NCBI GenBank assembly: GCA_036273515.1
Contig: DASUHM010000007.1
Span: forward strand, 54,017 to 118,016
Length of the DNA: 64,000 nucleotides
Source: Gaiellales bacterium
GTDB taxonomy: Bacteria > Actinomycetota > Thermoleophilia > Gaiellales > JAICJC01
Direction: 5' to 3'
A model generated the notes under the pieces. That model had not been told where the DNA came from. It made no database searches and was given only the letters and a program-made list of their open reading frames with translations. Positions 51,405 to 60,552 of the stretch are shown in pieces; the first letter of the stretch is position 1; each line of letters starts with the position of its first letter. Position numbers and translations under genes: made by a program.

Positions 51405-52316
51405 GTGCAGCTCGCCCTAATCGCCGCCCTGGGGGCGCTCATCGCCGGAAGCGTGCTCGCAGCCGCGCGCGCAATGCGGCTCGGCCGCCGGTCGAGCCTC
51501 GTCCTCGCCAACGTCAGCCGGTACGGCTACTTCGGGTCCGAGCTGGCGCCGGCCCAGGCGGCGGCCGCCCAGACGGCCGGCTCCGTGGAGATGCGCGCGG
51601 CCGCGGTCGCGCGCCGGCTGAGCCCGTCGGACTACGAGGTGCGGCTCTCGCGGCGGCTGCTCGAGGCCGGCATGTACCGCACCCGCCCCACCGCGTTCCT
51701 GACGATCCGGATCGCCGCCGCGCTGGGCGCGCTCGCGCTCGGCATCTTCCGGGCCGGCAACGAGACCAACCTGGCGCTGGCCATGATCGAGCTGACGATG
51801 CCGCCGTTCCTCGGGTTCATGTTCCCGGACACGATCCTTTCGATGCGGATCACCGCGCGGCGCAAGCGGATCGAGCGCGACTCGGCCGACATGATCGACC
51901 TGCTCGCGATCACCGTCCAGGCCGGGCTCGGGCTCGACCAGGCGATGAAGGTCACGACCGAGCGGCTGCGCGGGCCGCTGGCCGACGAGATGCGGCTCAT
52001 GCTCGGCGAGATCCGCGTCGGCCAGTCGCGGCAGGAGGCGCTGCGGCGCCTGAGCGAGCGCGCCGACACGCCGGCGATCCGCTCGTTCACGCGGGCGATG
52101 GCGCAGAGCGATGCCATGGGCGTGCCCATCTCGCAGACGCTGAAGGCGCTCGCGGTCGAGGCCCGGACGCGCAAGAAGGCGACCGCGGAGGAGGCCGCCC
52201 AGAAGGCCCCGATCAAGATGGTCTTTCCCCTGGCTGTGTGCATCTTCCCGGCGATCCTGATCGCCGCCGCCGGCCCCGGCCTGCTCGCGACGATGCATGC
52301 CCTGGGCGGTTCATGA
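51405..52316 (+). CDS. tadC: pilus platform protein TadC
   Basis: 303-aa GspF-like membrane protein. SADMIDLLAITVQAGLGLDQAM and LGEIRVGQSRQEALRRLSERADTPAIRSF are TadC-typical, with TM segments at both ends (last: MVFPLAVCIFPAILIAAAGPGLL). GTG at 51405, one base after the tadB stop. Last gene of the Tad operon. Confidence 0.93.
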   Translation: MQLALIAALGALIAGSVLAAARAMRLGRRSSLVLANVSRYGYFGSELAPAQAAAAQTAGSVEMRAAAVARRLSPSDYEVRLSRRLLEAGMYRTRPTAFLTIRIAAALGALALGIFRAGNETNLALAMIELTMPPFLGFMFPDTILSMRITARRKRIERDSADMIDLLAITVQAGLGLDQAMKVTTERLRGPLADEMRLMLGEIRVGQSRQEALRRLSERADTPAIRSFTRAMAQSDAMGVPISQTLKALAVEARTRKKATAEEAAQKAPIKMVFPLAVCIFPAILIAAAGPGLLATMHALGGS

Positions 52317-52359
52317 CGCTCGGGCTCTTTCGTTCTTAGCGCAATATTGACGGACGGCA

Positions 52360-52387
52360 TTGCCTAGAGTCGTGATTCTTTTACACT
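52360..52387 (+). promoter_or_regulatory. candidate promoter of the secreted protein gene
   Basis: TTGCCT (52360-52365), 16-nt spacer, TACACT (52382-52387), then a leader of about 20 nt with GAGGGGAG before GTG 52414. Confidence 0.45.
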
Positions 52388-52413
52388 CGAGACACCGACC
52401 GAGGGGAGTCAAG

Positions 52414-53625
52414 GTGCGACGAGGGGGTTTCATCAGGATCGCGACGGCGCTGACCGTCGCCGTGGCCGTGCTGGCCGCGACCGGCGCGTCTGCGTCGGCT
52501 TCGACACAGCGCCCGCGCATGCGGGCCTTCACGCCGCGGCTGCTGCCGTCGATCGCGCTCCCGGCCGGGCTCGCGCGACGGATGACCCACGAGCTGCCGC
52601 ACGCAGCGGCGCCGCTCAGCCTCGACTCGATCGAGCTCTTCGCCGACCCGCAGGCCGTCACCGTGAACGGCATCACGTACCAGATGTACCTGGACGCGTA
52701 CACGGAGCCCGCCGCGTTCGACCAGCCACCCCAGCTCGACGTCCAGCTCGACCGCACGACGGCCAGCCGCGGCGCGTTCGTCGGCGAGCAGGATCACCTC
52801 TACGACTACGCCCCGCTCACCGGGCTCACGCTGACGGCGGATGCCGGCCTCACCCATGCCCATCTGCAGACCGGCACGAGCATCGACCCGAGCGCGATCG
52901 ACATGCGCTTTCACGCCACGGACGTCGAGCAGACGTCGTGCCACCTCATCACCGGCGGCCGCGGCACGTTCCAGTACGCGACCGGGACGCTCTCGGCATC
53001 GACGTTCAAGATCGCCACCGGCACCGTGCCCTTCTTCGGGAACATCACCACGTCGCCCGTCACGGCGACCGTCGTCCATGACCCCGGCTGCGGCAGCATC
53101 ATCTTCGGCGCGGCGTCGACGGCGGCGGCCCACGCGACCGCGAACCTGAACGCGGCCCGGGCGGACCTCTTCCAGGAGCCCTGCACCGGCCCGACGCTGG
53201 CGGAGTCCAACCTGACCGGCTTTTGGCTGAGCCAGCTCGGCATCCACCGCGGCCGCCTCTTCCAGCTCGGCCAGACCTCGACGAACCCGTTCGGCCCGGG
53301 TGCCAGCCACTTCGCCATCGGCATCGGGTCCGGCACCGACATGGGCCTGATCGTGCACTCGGCCGACGGCATCCACGAGGCGGTGCGCACGAAGGGCGTG
53401 CCGTTCATGGGCGGCTCGTCGATGTTCCGCTCGACGGCCCGGCCGCACGTGTCGCCCGGGCACTCCTGCGTGTTCGAGCGGCACACCTACCACTACACAA
53501 ACGTCCGCTACCAGGGCACGCTCACCCCCGCCGGATCGCCGCTCGCCATCCTGTTCGACACGGGCGCGGCGACGATCGGCGAGGTGCACGCGACGCTCTG
53601 GGTGCCGCGGTACGCGAAGCGGTAG
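52414..53625 (+). CDS. secreted protein, unknown
   Basis: 403-aa exported protein. Signal peptide at about 1-32 (VRRGGFIRIATALTVAVAVLAATGASASA). The mature part is rich in Thr, Gly and His with several Cys (CHLITGG, DPGCGS, EPCTGP, GHSCVF), suggesting disulfides and a beta fold. No family recognised. GTG at 52414 has GAGGGGAG nearby and a separate promoter, so it is not part of the Tad operon in transcription, though it is adjacent. Confidence 0.75.
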   Translation: MRRGGFIRIATALTVAVAVLAATGASASASTQRPRMRAFTPRLLPSIALPAGLARRMTHELPHAAAPLSLDSIELFADPQAVTVNGITYQMYLDAYTEPAAFDQPPQLDVQLDRTTASRGAFVGEQDHLYDYAPLTGLTLTADAGLTHAHLQTGTSIDPSAIDMRFHATDVEQTSCHLITGGRGTFQYATGTLSASTFKIATGTVPFFGNITTSPVTATVVHDPGCGSIIFGAASTAAAHATANLNAARADLFQEPCTGPTLAESNLTGFWLSQLGIHRGRLFQLGQTSTNPFGPGASHFAIGIGSGTDMGLIVHSADGIHEAVRTKGVPFMGGSSMFRSTARPHVSPGHSCVFERHTYHYTNVRYQGTLTPAGSPLAILFDTGAATIGEVHATLWVPRYAKR

Positions 53626-53643
53626 GCCGGAGGTCAGGGCGCA

Positions 53644-53667
53644 GGCGGCCGCTCCATGGCGGCCGCC
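53644..53667. terminator. bidirectional hairpin terminator
   Basis: GGCGGCCGC (53644-53652), loop TCCATG, GCGGCCGCC (53659-53667). Perfect 9-bp stem between convergent genes ending at 53625 and 53671. Confidence 0.6.
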
Positions 53668-53670
53668 GCA

Positions 53671-53922
53671 CTACCTCCGGGCCGTCTTCTCGTCCTCGTG
53701 CCTCGCGTGCGTGCGCTGCAGCTCGGCGGCCTCCTCGAGGCGATCGTCTCGGGTGAGCGAAGGGTCATGCTGGGCGTCGGCGAGCCGGGCGACTGCGGCG
53801 GAGGTCTCGCGCTTGGCCTCGTCCTGCGCGGCGGCCTGGTCGATCGCCCGCCGCTCTTCCGGACCCGCCCGCACGGCGCGAGAGGCCTGGTCTGACCCTC
53901 TACGCCGATCCGCGAGGCTCAT
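53671..53922 (-). CDS. small hydrophilic helical protein, unknown
   Basis: 83-aa protein, highly charged and Ala-rich (PEERRAIDQAAAQDEAKRE, RLEEAAELQRTHARHEDEK), predicted helical, perhaps coiled coil. No TM. ATG at 53922 chosen by composition; no strong ribosome site. It ends at a perfect hairpin. Function unknown. Confidence 0.55.
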   Translation of the reverse strand: MSLADRRRGSDQASRAVRAGPEERRAIDQAAAQDEAKRETSAAVARLADAQHDPSLTRDDRLEEAAELQRTHARHEDEKTARR

Positions 53923-54010
53923 CGACCAGTCCCCGCACCACGTCGCGCAGCTTCGCGTTGCCATGCGCACCCTCCGCCGTCAAGGCTACACCCCGGCGTG
54001 GTGGGGAGAG

Positions 54011-54083
54011 AGCCGACGGAGGGACTCGAACCCTCGACCCCCGCTTTACGAGAGCGGTGCTCTGCCAGCTGAGCTACGTCGGC
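54011..54083 (-). tRNA. tRNA-Thr(CGU)
   Basis: 73-nt cloverleaf from GCCGACG to CGTCGGC with all arms paired: acceptor 7 bp, D arm GCTC/GAGC, anticodon stem CCGCT/AGCGG with loop CTCGTAA (anticodon CGT, CGU in RNA), T arm GAGGG/CCCTC with TTCGAGT. Discriminator T. No CCA encoded. Confidence 0.95.
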
Positions 54084-54142
54084 CCGGTGCCGCAGTCTAC
54101 CGCCCGGGCAGCGGGGGTTTGCCTGGGGGTAATCTCCCCGCG

Positions 54143-55135
54143 ATGCGCACCCTGGTCACCGGAGCGACCGGCTACCTTGGCGCCGAGCTCGTGCGCGAGC
54201 TGCGCCGCCGCGACCGGGAGGTGCGGGCGCTCGTCCGCTCGCCCAAGGCGGCCTCCCGCCTCGACGGCACCGGCGCCCAGACGGTCGAGGGCGACGTGCT
54301 CGACCCGGTCTCGCTCGACGTGGCGCTGGACGGCGTCGCGCGCGTGTTTCACATGGCCGGCGTCGTCGGCCACCGCGCCTCGGACGAGCCGAACCTGCGG
54401 GCGGTGAACGTCGACGGCGCCCGGAACGTCCTCGCCGCGTGCGCGAAAGCCGGCGTCGAACGGGTCGTCTTCACCTCATCGGTCGCCACTGTCGGCCCGG
54501 CCGGCGGCCCCGGCCATCCCCGCGACGAGGGGGCGTGGCTGATCGACGGCGACGACGGCCGCGCCGACTTCCGCTATGGCCGCACCAAGGCGGCAGGGGA
54601 GCAGGCGGCGCTCGAGGCCGCGAAGGACGGGCTCGACGTCGTCATCACGAACCCCGGCTTCGTGATCGGGCCGGGCGACATCTACCGGGTGTCGTCGTGG
54701 CCGGTCGAGGAGTACCTGCGCGGCCGGCTGCGCTTCACCGTCCCGGGCGGGCTCTCCTACGTCGACGCCCGCGACGTCGTCACCGGCCATCTTCAAGCGG
54801 AGGAGCGCGGCCGCTCCGGCGAGCGCTACATCCTGACCAACGACGACGGCAACCTCAGCCATCGCGACTTCTTCGCGCTCGTCGGCCGGGTGACGGGCGT
54901 GCGCCGGCGCCAGTTGGCGCTCTCGGCCGGGATCCTGCGGCCGGTGCTGCGCGTTGGGTCGGCCCTGCGGCTGCCGCTGCCGCTCGACGACCAGGAACTC
55001 GCGTCGAGCAGCCACTGGTGGTACTTCACCGCGGGCAAGGCCCGCTCGGAGCTGGGATTCTCCGTGCGGCCCATCGATGAGACGATCAGGGACACCGCCG
55101 CGTGGCTGCGCGCCGACGGGTATCACAAGCACTGA
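54143..55135 (+). CDS. NAD-dependent epimerase/dehydratase (extended SDR)
   Basis: 330-aa extended short-chain dehydrogenase. NAD motif TGATGYLG at residues 7-14, FTSSVATVG for the Ser region, active-site Tyr-x3-Lys in RYGRTKAAGEQ, then TNPGFVIGPGD. Similar to dihydroflavonol-reductase-like/hopanoid-associated SDRs. ATG at 54143 with TAATCT seven nt upstream and no Shine-Dalgarno. Confidence 0.87.
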   Translation: MRTLVTGATGYLGAELVRELRRRDREVRALVRSPKAASRLDGTGAQTVEGDVLDPVSLDVALDGVARVFHMAGVVGHRASDEPNLRAVNVDGARNVLAACAKAGVERVVFTSSVATVGPAGGPGHPRDEGAWLIDGDDGRADFRYGRTKAAGEQAALEAAKDGLDVVITNPGFVIGPGDIYRVSSWPVEEYLRGRLRFTVPGGLSYVDARDVVTGHLQAEERGRSGERYILTNDDGNLSHRDFFALVGRVTGVRRRQLALSAGILRPVLRVGSALRLPLPLDDQELASSSHWWYFTAGKARSELGFSVRPIDETIRDTAAWLRADGYHKH

Positions 55136-55152
55136 GCGAACAGGGGGACACC

Positions 55153-55464
55153 ATGGCCATCAAGCTCCACCGCTGCAGCGGCACCTTCGTGAAGATCGGC
55201 GGGCACCCTTGCTGGAAGGCGCAGAAGGCGCTCGACGACGCCGGCATCGAATACGAGCTCGTGCTGCACTCCATGCTGCGCCCGCGCCGCCCGGAGGTCG
55301 AGCAGCTGACCGGCCAGCGCAAGCTGCCCATCGTCGAGTTCGAGGACGGGTCGACCCTGGGCGAGTCGAGCGAGATCGCCGCCCGGGCCAGGGCCGGGAC
55401 GCTCGTGGCCGCCCCGCCCGCGGACCCGCCGCCCGCAGAGCCGCCGGCGGACCCGACCGTCTAG
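55153..55464 (+). CDS. thioredoxin-fold protein (GST N-terminal-like)
   Basis: 103-aa protein resembling the glutathione-S-transferase N-terminal domain: LHRCSGTFVKIGGHPCWKAQ (Cys6 and Cys17-type positions), KLPIVEFEDGSTLGESSEIA with the cis-Pro and substrate-acid region. The C-terminal GST domain is absent, replaced by a Pro-rich tail. Actinobacteria lack glutathione as a rule, so another thiol or a structural role is possible. ATG at 55153 after a GGGGG-type weak site. Confidence 0.75.
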   Translation: MAIKLHRCSGTFVKIGGHPCWKAQKALDDAGIEYELVLHSMLRPRRPEVEQLTGQRKLPIVEFEDGSTLGESSEIAARARAGTLVAAPPADPPPAEPPADPTV

Positions 55465-56540
55465 GCGATCATCGGCACCTGAACCTCGATCACCGGCTCG
55501 ATGCGCTCGAAGATGTCGTCGAGCGACGGGCCGGTGATGGTCAGGCCGTGGTTCTTGAGCCCGACGACGCAGCGCCCGGGCTCGGGCGACTGGCGGATGA
55601 TGTCGGCGACGGCCCCGGCCAGCTCAGCCGTGCCGCACGGGTAGTTGAACTCGGTCGCCTGCACGCCGGGGATCCACGCGTGCACGTGCACGATCGCGCC
55701 GACCTCGGGATGCTCGCGGTAGATCATCCAGTGCTCGATGGCGTCGACCGACGCGCGCCGCGGCTCGATCCCGGGCGGCACCGAGAGGATCATCTTGCCG
55801 GCCTCCGCGTCGAAGTCCTTCACCATCAGGACGTCGCGGCCGACCTCGCGCAGGTTCGACTTGTCGACGCCCGACGCCGACATCCAGTAGCGGTGCTCGT
55901 CCTTGCGCACCGACATGTTGCCGTAGGAGAGGCCGCCGATCCCGTAGACGAGCTTGATCCAGCGCAGGTCGTCCGGGCCGACGATGTCCTCCAGCGGAAA
56001 CGGCGCCGGCAACAGGCCGAGCTTGTCGAGCCGCTGCCCGGCCCGGTGGAGCTCCTCGGTCAGCTCGTCGCCGTCCCAGAGCTCGGGCTCGAGGTCGGTG
56101 TCGAACCGGTTGTCGATGACGAGCCGCGACGTCGCCAGGGGCTCGATCCGGTCGAAGAGCGCGTGCGCCCACTCGTCGAGTTCGCCCGGGTCGGGCACCG
56201 AGTACACGCCCTGCTCGGGCGTCACGAAGTAGCAGGCGTCGCCGGGAACGACCAGCATGGCCAGGTTGGCGAGCGCGCGCACGAGCATCGGGTACTCGTG
56301 CCGCAGCACGTCGGTGGGCGCCTCGGGCACGGTGTGCACCGCGATGACGTAGGTCGAGCGCTGGCGGCGCCGGAACGGCTTGGGATCGTCGGCGTTGACG
56401 AAGTTGAAGACGCAGGCAGCGCTCGGATCGGTGCCCTCGACGAACTCGTAGCCGCGCCGCAGCCACTCCGCCCGCAACGCCTCCTTGAACCCGGTCAGGG
56501 CCGGGTGGTCTCCGGGGCCCCAGAAGGCGATGTCGCTCAT
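55461..56540 (-). CDS. class II aldolase/adducin-like protein with N-terminal extension
   Basis: 359-aa protein. Aldolase part is about residues 185-359: GNMSVRKDEH, the metal His pair in AIVHVHAW, and third His in LKNHGLTI. The N-terminal 185 residues (FWGPGDHPALTGFKEALRAEW..., ACYFVTPEQGVYSVPDPGEL) are extra and unrecognised. Class II aldolases are usually 200-250 aa. ATG at 56540 overlaps the PSP1 stop (ATGA). May act on a phosphosugar; role of the extension unknown. Confidence 0.75.
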   Translation of the reverse strand: MSDIAFWGPGDHPALTGFKEALRAEWLRRGYEFVEGTDPSAACVFNFVNADDPKPFRRRQRSTYVIAVHTVPEAPTDVLRHEYPMLVRALANLAMLVVPGDACYFVTPEQGVYSVPDPGELDEWAHALFDRIEPLATSRLVIDNRFDTDLEPELWDGDELTEELHRAGQRLDKLGLLPAPFPLEDIVGPDDLRWIKLVYGIGGLSYGNMSVRKDEHRYWMSASGVDKSNLREVGRDVLMVKDFDAEAGKMILSVPPGIEPRRASVDAIEHWMIYREHPEVGAIVHVHAWIPGVQATEFNYPCGTAELAGAVADIIRQSPEPGRCVVGLKNHGLTITGPSLDDIFERIEPVIEVQVPMIA

Positions 56541-57349
56541 CCCGCCACCTCGACCATCTGATCCAAGCTGATCTCCACCATCGTCCTTCCGTCCATTTCG
56601 ACGACGCACGCGTCCTTCAGCACCTCGTAGCTGCGGACGATGCCCCTCCCATTGGGTGTCGCCACCGTTCGCCCCACGGCCGGCGCCCGGTCACGGAACG
56701 AGCGATACAGCGGATGCTCGAATGCCAAACAACAGCGTAGCCGCCCGCACAAGCCGGTGATGCGGCCCGGGTTCATGGGCAGATCCTGTTCCTTGGCCAT
56801 CTTCAGGGTGATCGGCTGGTCGTGGCAGGGATAGCGCGCGCTGCACAGCTTGCCGGTGCCGCAGAGGCCCACCTCGCCGCACAGGCGGCCCTGCTCGCGC
56901 GGCCCCACCTGGCGGATCTCCACCCGCCGCTTCAGCCGCGCCGCGAGGTCGGTCTGGAGCGCCCGCGTGTCCGGCCTCTCCTCGGAGGAGAAGGAGAACG
57001 AGATCCGGCCCTGGTCGAAGACGAGCTCGGCCGCGATCGGCTTCAGCTCGAGCCCGTGGCGGCCGGCCAGCTCGCGGAAGAGGAGCATCCCCCGCTTGGC
57101 CTCGACCCGGTTCTTCTTGATCTGCTCCTCGTCGGCGGGGCCGGCGCGGCGCACGACCCGCTTGAGCGGGCCGGTCAGCTCCTCGTCCGGCACCGCATGC
57201 TCCGTCTGCACGATCCGGCCGTACTCGCGCCCGCGCGACGTCTGGCAGATGACGCGCTCGTCCCAGCGCAGCTCGAGGCCGGCCGGGTCGAACGAATACA
57301 CCTTCCCGCCCGGCTGGAACACGACGCCGACGACCGTCGCCACCCTCAC
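56537..57349 (-). CDS. PSP1 domain protein (YaaT-like)
   Basis: 270-aa protein of the PSP1/YaaT (RicT) family. Cys-rich conserved block EVGLCGTGKLCSARY and GLCGRLRCCLAFEH carries the YaaT Cys motif that binds iron-sulfur clusters in RicAFT; EYGRIVQTEHAVPDEEL is at the N-terminus. Between holB and the aldolase-like gene, all overlapping by 4 bp. The holB-PSP1 adjacency is known from Firmicutes as well. Confidence 0.9.
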   Translation of the reverse strand: MRVATVVGVVFQPGGKVYSFDPAGLELRWDERVICQTSRGREYGRIVQTEHAVPDEELTGPLKRVVRRAGPADEEQIKKNRVEAKRGMLLFRELAGRHGLELKPIAAELVFDQGRISFSFSSEERPDTRALQTDLAARLKRRVEIRQVGPREQGRLCGEVGLCGTGKLCSARYPCHDQPITLKMAKEQDLPMNPGRITGLCGRLRCCLAFEHPLYRSFRDRAPAVGRTVATPNGRGIVRSYEVLKDACVVEMDGRTMVEISLDQMVEVAG

Positions 57350-58428
57350 ACCCCCTGCGGAGTCGATTCCCGGAGCTCGGCGAGGCGGTGGAAGAGCGCC
57401 TCGACGGCGAGCACCGGATGGACGTTCAGCTCGAGCGATCGCCGCACGTCGCCGACGGTGTCGAGCGCGCGGGCCGCGTGGCCGGCCCCGCCGCGCGACG
57501 TGGCGTCTGCGAGGCCGCCGGCGGTGTCGGCGTTCACAACCGCGTCGTCGGCACCCAGGGCGGACGCGAGCATGTCGTGGTACCAGAGCGCGATCGTGTC
57601 GACGGCCAGCCGCAGCTCATCCCACTCGGCCCGCCGCGCCTCGCGCTTGGCCCGGTCCTCGTAGCGCTTGCGCAGGGCCTTCTCGTCCTTCGGGTCGTCG
57701 ACCGACTCGAGCCGGGCGTCGCGCTCGCCGGCGACGAGCTCGGACTCGGCCTTGGCCCGCTGGTTGGACGCCTCCATGATGAGCGCGCCGGCCCGGGACG
57801 GATCGAACGTGGAGTCGGTGCTCACGCCCTGCGCCAGCTCGAGGTAGAGCCGGCGCCGCCCGGCCGCCGCCGGGTCGGTCGCGAGCGACGTCGCCCGGGC
57901 GAGGTCGCCGAGGGCGGCCCGGGCGGCCAGCGGATCGCCCGTGGCCGCCTCGAGCACGGCCGTCGGGTAACGGCGAAACTCGATCGCCTGGAGCCGCGAG
58001 CGGATCGTCGGCAGCATCCGCTCGGCGTGGTCGGAGACGAGCACGAGCACGCCGTACTCGGGCGGGTCCTCGAGCGACTTCAGGAGGGCGTTGGCCGACT
58101 CGTCCCGCAGCAGGTGGGCATCGAGGATCAGGTAGACGCGCCGGTCGGCCTCGAAGGGGCGCAGGTGCAGGTCGCGCCGCAGCCGCCGTGCGCCCTCGAT
58201 CAGGATGCCCTGGCCCTCCGGTTCGAGCACGAAGAGGTCGGGGTGGGTGCGCGTCTCGATGCGGTGGGGCGGGCAGCCGAGCAGCGCCGCCGCGAACCGG
58301 TCTGCGTAGCGGCGCTTGCCCGCGCCCGTGGGACCGGAGAGGAGGTAGGCGTGGGCAGGCGCGGCGAGCGCCGCCTCGAGCAGGCGCTGGGCCCGCGGCT
58401 GCTCCGGCAGTCCCGCGAACGCGCTCAC
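57346..58428 (-). CDS. holB: DNA polymerase III delta' subunit
   Basis: 360-aa clamp-loader subunit. Walker-A-like GPTGAGKRR at about residues 31-39, and a sensor-type stretch ANALLKSLEDPPEYGVLVLVSDHAERMLPTIRSR split by SLEDPP and SR motifs. The N-terminus SAFAGLPEQPRAQRLLEAAL is delta'-like. GTG at 58428 overlaps the tmk stop (GTGA). Gene order tmk-holB-PSP1 is common. Confidence 0.88.
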   Translation of the reverse strand: MSAFAGLPEQPRAQRLLEAALAAPAHAYLLSGPTGAGKRRYADRFAAALLGCPPHRIETRTHPDLFVLEPEGQGILIEGARRLRRDLHLRPFEADRRVYLILDAHLLRDESANALLKSLEDPPEYGVLVLVSDHAERMLPTIRSRLQAIEFRRYPTAVLEAATGDPLAARAALGDLARATSLATDPAAAGRRRLYLELAQGVSTDSTFDPSRAGALIMEASNQRAKAESELVAGERDARLESVDDPKDEKALRKRYEDRAKREARRAEWDELRLAVDTIALWYHDMLASALGADDAVVNADTAGGLADATSRGGAGHAARALDTVGDVRRSLELNVHPVLAVEALFHRLAELRESTPQGV

Positions 58429-59015
58429 AGACCCACCGCCGCGCGCACGCGCTCGGCCACCTGCTCGCGCGTCCCGGATGCATCGACGACCGCGATCCGC
58501 TCCGGGAAGCGGCGGGCGGCGTCGGCGAAGCCGTCGGCCACGCGGGTGTGGAAGTCGGTACCCTCGGCCTCGATCCGGTCGGGCTCGCCGCGGCGGCCGG
58601 CGGCTTCGCCCTCGCCGAGGACGAGGAGGACGGTGCGGTCGGGCAGGAGCCCGCGCGTCGCCACCCTGTTCACCTCGAGCACGTCGTCGACGCCGAGGCC
58701 GCGGGCGCAGCCCTGATAGGCCAGCGAGGAGTCGATGAAGCGGTCGGCGATCACGGTGGCGCCCCGCTCGAGCGCCGGCCGGATCACCTCGGCGACGAGC
58801 TGGGCGCGGGCGGCCGCGTAGAGCAGCGCCTCGGCCCACGGCTCGATCGTGAGCGCCGCGTCGAGCAGGACGTCGCGGACGCGCTCGCCGGGGGCGGTGC
58901 CGCCGGGCTCGCGCACCGGGACGACCTCGCGGCCGGCGGCCACGGCGGCCTCGGCGAGCAGGGCCGCCTGAGTGGTCTTTCCGCAGCCGTCCAGGCCCTC
59001 GAACGAGATGAACAC
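58425..59015 (-). CDS. tmk: thymidylate kinase
   Basis: 196-aa dTMP kinase. P-loop FEGLDGCGKTTQ at about residues 8-19, REPGGTAPGERVR, DRFIDSSLAYQG with the DRF/Y motif. GTG at 59015 is preferred: TAGCAT stands 7 nt upstream and gives the normal length. An ATG at 59033 is in frame but would lie next to a REP-like palindrome. Confidence 0.9.
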   Translation of the reverse strand: MFISFEGLDGCGKTTQAALLAEAAVAAGREVVPVREPGGTAPGERVRDVLLDAALTIEPWAEALLYAAARAQLVAEVIRPALERGATVIADRFIDSSLAYQGCARGLGVDDVLEVNRVATRGLLPDRTVLLVLGEGEAAGRRGEPDRIEAEGTDFHTRVADGFADAARRFPERIAVVDASGTREQVAERVRAAVGL

Positions 59016-59036
59016 CCCCGAAATGCTAGCCATGCT

Positions 59037-59066
59037 GGGGACCGTCCCCGCCTGGGGGCAGTCCCC
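59037..59066. repeat. tandem REP-like palindromes (GGGGAC/GTCCCC type)
   Basis: GGGGACCGTCCCC (59037-59049) and GGGGGCAGTCCCC (59054-59066, one arm mismatch). Between the nitrile-hydratase accessory gene and tmk. Confidence 0.65.
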
Positions 59067-59070
59067 GCCT

Positions 59071-59286
59071 TCATGCGGGGGCAAGATCCGAGACGAGCTC
59101 CTCGAGCGCGTCCATCCAGGACTCGTAATAGGGCTGGTCGGGGCGCTCGGCGATCGCGGCCTTGAGCCGGTCGCGGAACTCGTCCCAGGGCACGTCCATC
59201 CGCTCGGCGGCGACCACCGCCATCGCGAAGGCGCGCGCCTGCCAGGGCTCCGTGAACGGCTGGTCGTCGGGGCGCTCGGGGGTCAT
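59071..59286 (-). CDS. nitrile hydratase accessory protein
   Basis: 71-aa small protein of the nitrile-hydratase accessory family: [20 protein letters not shown] and [16 protein letters not shown]. It resembles the beta-subunit N-terminus and the P14K/NhlE chaperones that mature the alpha subunit's metal site. ATGA overlap with the alpha gene. Confidence 0.88.
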   Translation of the reverse strand: MTPERPDDQPFTEPWQARAFAMAVVAAERMDVPWDEFRDRLKAAIAERPDQPYYESWMDALEELVSDLAPA

Positions 59287-59894
59287 GCCGCCGCCCCCAC
59301 GCGCGGCACGGCAACGCCGATCATGCAGTCGCGGGTGACGAGCCCGGCCAGCTCCTCCTCGCTCATCCCCTCGGTGCCCTCGGGCCGCATCGGCAGGACG
59401 ATGTAGCGCAGCTCCGCGCTCGAGTCCCACACCTGGACCTCGACGTCGTCCCCGAGCTCCAGCCCGAACTCCGCGAGCACTGCGCGCGGCTCCCGCACGA
59501 CCCGGGCCCGGTAGGGCGGGCTCTTGTACCAGACGGGCGGGATCCCCAGCACGGGCCACGGGTAGCAGGAGCAGAGCGTGCACACGATCACGTTGTGCAC
59601 GTCCGGCGTGTTCTCGACGGCGCGCATGTGGTCGCCCTCGCTGCCGCCGTAGCCGAGCTCCGCCGCGGCCCCGGCCGCGTCGCGCAGCAGCCGGTCGCGG
59701 TAGGCCGGGTCGACCCACGCGCGGGCGACCATGCGGGCGCCGTTCTGCGGGCCGATCTCCTGCTCGAAGGCGTCGACCACCGCGTCGATCGCGTCGGTCG
59801 AGGCGAGCCCCTTCTCGATGAGGACGGTCTCGAGGGCCGCGGCGCGCAGCTCCTGCGGCGACTTGGGACGGGCGTGGCGGTGCTGCTCGGTCAT
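59283..59894 (-). CDS. nthA: nitrile hydratase alpha subunit, cobalt type
   Basis: 203-aa catalytic subunit hydrating nitriles to amides. Metal-binding [10 protein letters not shown] with Cys105, Cys108 and Cys110; Thr between the first two Cys marks the Co3+ type (Fe type has Ser). The alpha fold and length are standard. It begins directly after the beta stop. Confidence 0.95.
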   Translation of the reverse strand: MTEQHRHARPKSPQELRAAALETVLIEKGLASTDAIDAVVDAFEQEIGPQNGARMVARAWVDPAYRDRLLRDAAGAAAELGYGGSEGDHMRAVENTPDVHNVIVCTLCSCYPWPVLGIPPVWYKSPPYRARVVREPRAVLAEFGLELGDDVEVQVWDSSAELRYIVLPMRPEGTEGMSEEELAGLVTRDCMIGVAVPRVGAAA

Positions 59895-60545
59895 CTAGGC
59901 CTCCAGGTGGCTCTCCCACAGATCGACGAGGATGGTGTGGCCGGGGCGCTCGACCTCCCACAGCGCATCGGCCGGAAACGCGACGGTGTACCAGGCCTCG
60001 GGCCGGACGAGCCCGTCCTGGGATTCGTAGACGTCCAGGAGCGGCATGGGCGCATGCACCCGCTCGACGACGCCGCGGGCGCCGCGGAGGTAGCCCGGAC
60101 AGCGGGTGTGCCCGGAAGGAAGAACCGAGACGACGGTGACGGCCTCGCCGACGCCGTGCCGCGGCACCGGCGCCGTGTAGCTCGACTTCGGCCGGGGGCG
60201 CAGCATCGCCCGGGCCTCGCGGGCCGCCTCCGGATCGGAGCGCTGCGGCACCGGCTCGCCGGCGGCGATCCGCTCGGCGGCCGCCGCCAGGTCCTCGCGC
60301 GTGAAGAACCCGTGCTCGATCCCGCGCGTCTCGATCGACTCGAGCCAGTGCTCGTAGTAGGACGTCGTCAGGTAGGCGGCCGGCTCCATCCGCTCGATCG
60401 CGTGCCGGAACCCGGGGCCGACGTCGGCGGTCTCGGACATGCCGTGCACCCGCCCCTCCCACGGCTCGTGGAACGGCGGCTCGTCCGGCTCGGCCTCCAC
60501 CCGGCCGAAGCCCTGCCTGCCGCCCAGGTCGTGCATCCCGTCCAC
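59895..60545 (-). CDS. nthB: nitrile hydratase beta subunit
   Basis: 216-aa beta subunit. Canonical start MDGMHDLGGRQGFG, YYEHWLESIE, and C-terminal RCPGYLRGARGVVERVH with DLWESHLE. GTG at 60545 has TAGCCT seven nt upstream (leaderless). Beta-alpha-accessory order is that of cobalt enzymes. Head of the leftward block nthB-nthA-accessory. No amidase gene is nearby. Confidence 0.95.
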   Translation of the reverse strand: MDGMHDLGGRQGFGRVEAEPDEPPFHEPWEGRVHGMSETADVGPGFRHAIERMEPAAYLTTSYYEHWLESIETRGIEHGFFTREDLAAAAERIAAGEPVPQRSDPEAAREARAMLRPRPKSSYTAPVPRHGVGEAVTVVSVLPSGHTRCPGYLRGARGVVERVHAPMPLLDVYESQDGLVRPEAWYTVAFPADALWEVERPGHTILVDLWESHLEA

Positions 60546-60552
60546 GCGACCA

